NCBI RefSeq assembly: GCF_022347685.1
Contig: NZ_JAKRGF010000008.1
Coordinates: 62,001-126,000, forward strand
Length of the DNA stretch: 64,000 nt
Origin: Thalassobius sp. Cn5-15
Lineage (GTDB): Bacteria; Pseudomonadota; Alphaproteobacteria; Rhodobacterales; Rhodobacteraceae
Direction: 5' to 3'
In this document: positions 63,838-64,000 of the stretch, one piece after another
Layout: each line of letters opens with the position of its first letter
Position numbering within the stretch: position 1 is the first letter of the stretch
The notes under the pieces: model-generated
What the model was told of the DNA's origin: nothing
Databases searched by the model: none
Seen by the model: only the letters and a program-made list of their open reading frames with translations
Translations under genes and position numbers: made by a program

Positions 63838-64000
63838 ACTATCAACTGCTGCCCCTTGATGCCTTTGATCACTGCTTCGACAATCTGACCCTCTACCTGC
63901 GGCAGGTCAAAGGTAACTTCGGTAAACTGCGCGGTGCGACCCATGTGTGCGTTTTCCATAAGCACCTGATGGGGCTGGCCGATCTGCTGCGCCAGATGGC
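63834..64000 (-). CDS. mtaB: MtaB, tRNA t6A37 methylthiotransferase (5' part outside window)
   Basis: Only the last 55 or so codons are inside the window, ending in GQQLIV and a TGA at 63834. The readable C-terminus (QVLMENAHMGRTAQFTEVTF, then GQIVEAVIKGIKGQQLIV) fits the TRAM-like tail of MtaB/MiaB radical-SAM methylthiotransferases; I favour MtaB from the short tail. The stop overlaps the CPT-family start by ATGA. The catalytic part lies beyond the right edge, so assignment is moderate. Confidence 0.72.
   Translation of the reverse strand, partial: HLAQQIGQPHQVLMENAHMGRTAQFTEVTFDLPQVEGQIVEAVIKGIKGQQLIV

Noticed and set aside
1-64000. tRNA, rRNA, insertion sequences, prophage, CRISPR-Cas and toxin-antitoxin loci
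   Set aside because: I looked for tRNA cloverleaf ends, transposase and integrase motifs, terminal repeats and regularly spaced repeats and saw none. Without a covariance search a single small RNA could be missed.

Overview
The window is typical chromosome of an alphaproteobacterium of the family Rhodobacteraceae, most likely the marine Roseobacter group. The evidence is a moderately high GC content with GCC/CTG-rich codons, a petABC cytochrome bc1 operon, lineage-typical small families (DUF1674, DUF3035, DUF1643, DUF5665, DUF6525), a bacterial ALDH16, and family-typical gene orders such as lspA-DUF3035-M16-M16, rsmB-heparinase-purH and amidase-aminotransferase-ftsK-lolA. The genus cannot be fixed from the sequence alone. 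I see no rRNA, tRNA, CRISPR array, insertion sequence, integrase or prophage gene. Genes are densely packed, and only one gap exceeds 300 bp (44764-45111).

Layout. 1-5955 (minus): a truncated tex, then a deoxyribose/aldehyde operon read as DgoK-like, deoC, ALDH16, with a palindromic operator candidate just upstream. 6118-11152: an ABC ATPase without a nearby permease, a zinc-finger protein, a DUF2459 membrane protein, and polA with an unusual in-frame insertion. 11186-18601 (minus): adenine deaminase, an M16 peptidase pair, a DUF3035 lipoprotein, lspA and purH. 18625-25761: heparinase-like protein, rsmB, an SDHAF4-like protein, dapB, rbfA, a phosphodiester glycosidase and truB. 25772-29610: three related N-terminally anchored proteins of RTX/beta-roll type, with DUF1643 and DUF5665 genes between them. 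29782-34924: rpsO, a fatty acid hydroxylase, a COG0523 GTPase behind a Zur-like palindrome, DUF6525 and pnp. 35147-38429: a surface-polysaccharide cluster of one LPS-type kinase and three glycosyltransferases. 38496-49452: peroxiredoxin, aldehyde dehydrogenase, pseudouridine synthase, RarD, GFA, free-Met-sulfoxide reductase, thiolase, gamma-glutamyltransferase, HspQ, AEC carrier, SLT lipoprotein and LolA. 49567-57447: ftsK, aminotransferase, amidase, a UbiH-type hydroxylase and a DUF2087 protein. 57561-64000: petABC, a lipid-A-oxidase-like barrel, two GSTs, a PaiB protein, a CPT-family kinase and the 3' end of mtaB.

Functional links. DERA releases acetaldehyde and the adjacent ALDH16 could oxidise it. 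The M16 pair looks like a catalytic/non-catalytic heterodimer. LspA, LolA and the two lipoproteins belong to lipoprotein maturation and traffic. RpsO, Pnp, RbfA, TruB and RsmB form a translation/RNA set. The Zur-like site suggests zinc-starvation control of the COG0523 protein.

The most unusual observations are: (i) a PolA with about 75 extra residues of lower GC after its helix-hairpin-helix; (ii) a shortened DgoK relative with a degraded nucleotide-binding motif in the deo operon; (iii) the trio of anchored beta-roll proteins, one of which has lost its repeats; (iv) several strong unexplained inverted repeats between genes. Identifications come from reading the translations and family knowledge; no database search was run.
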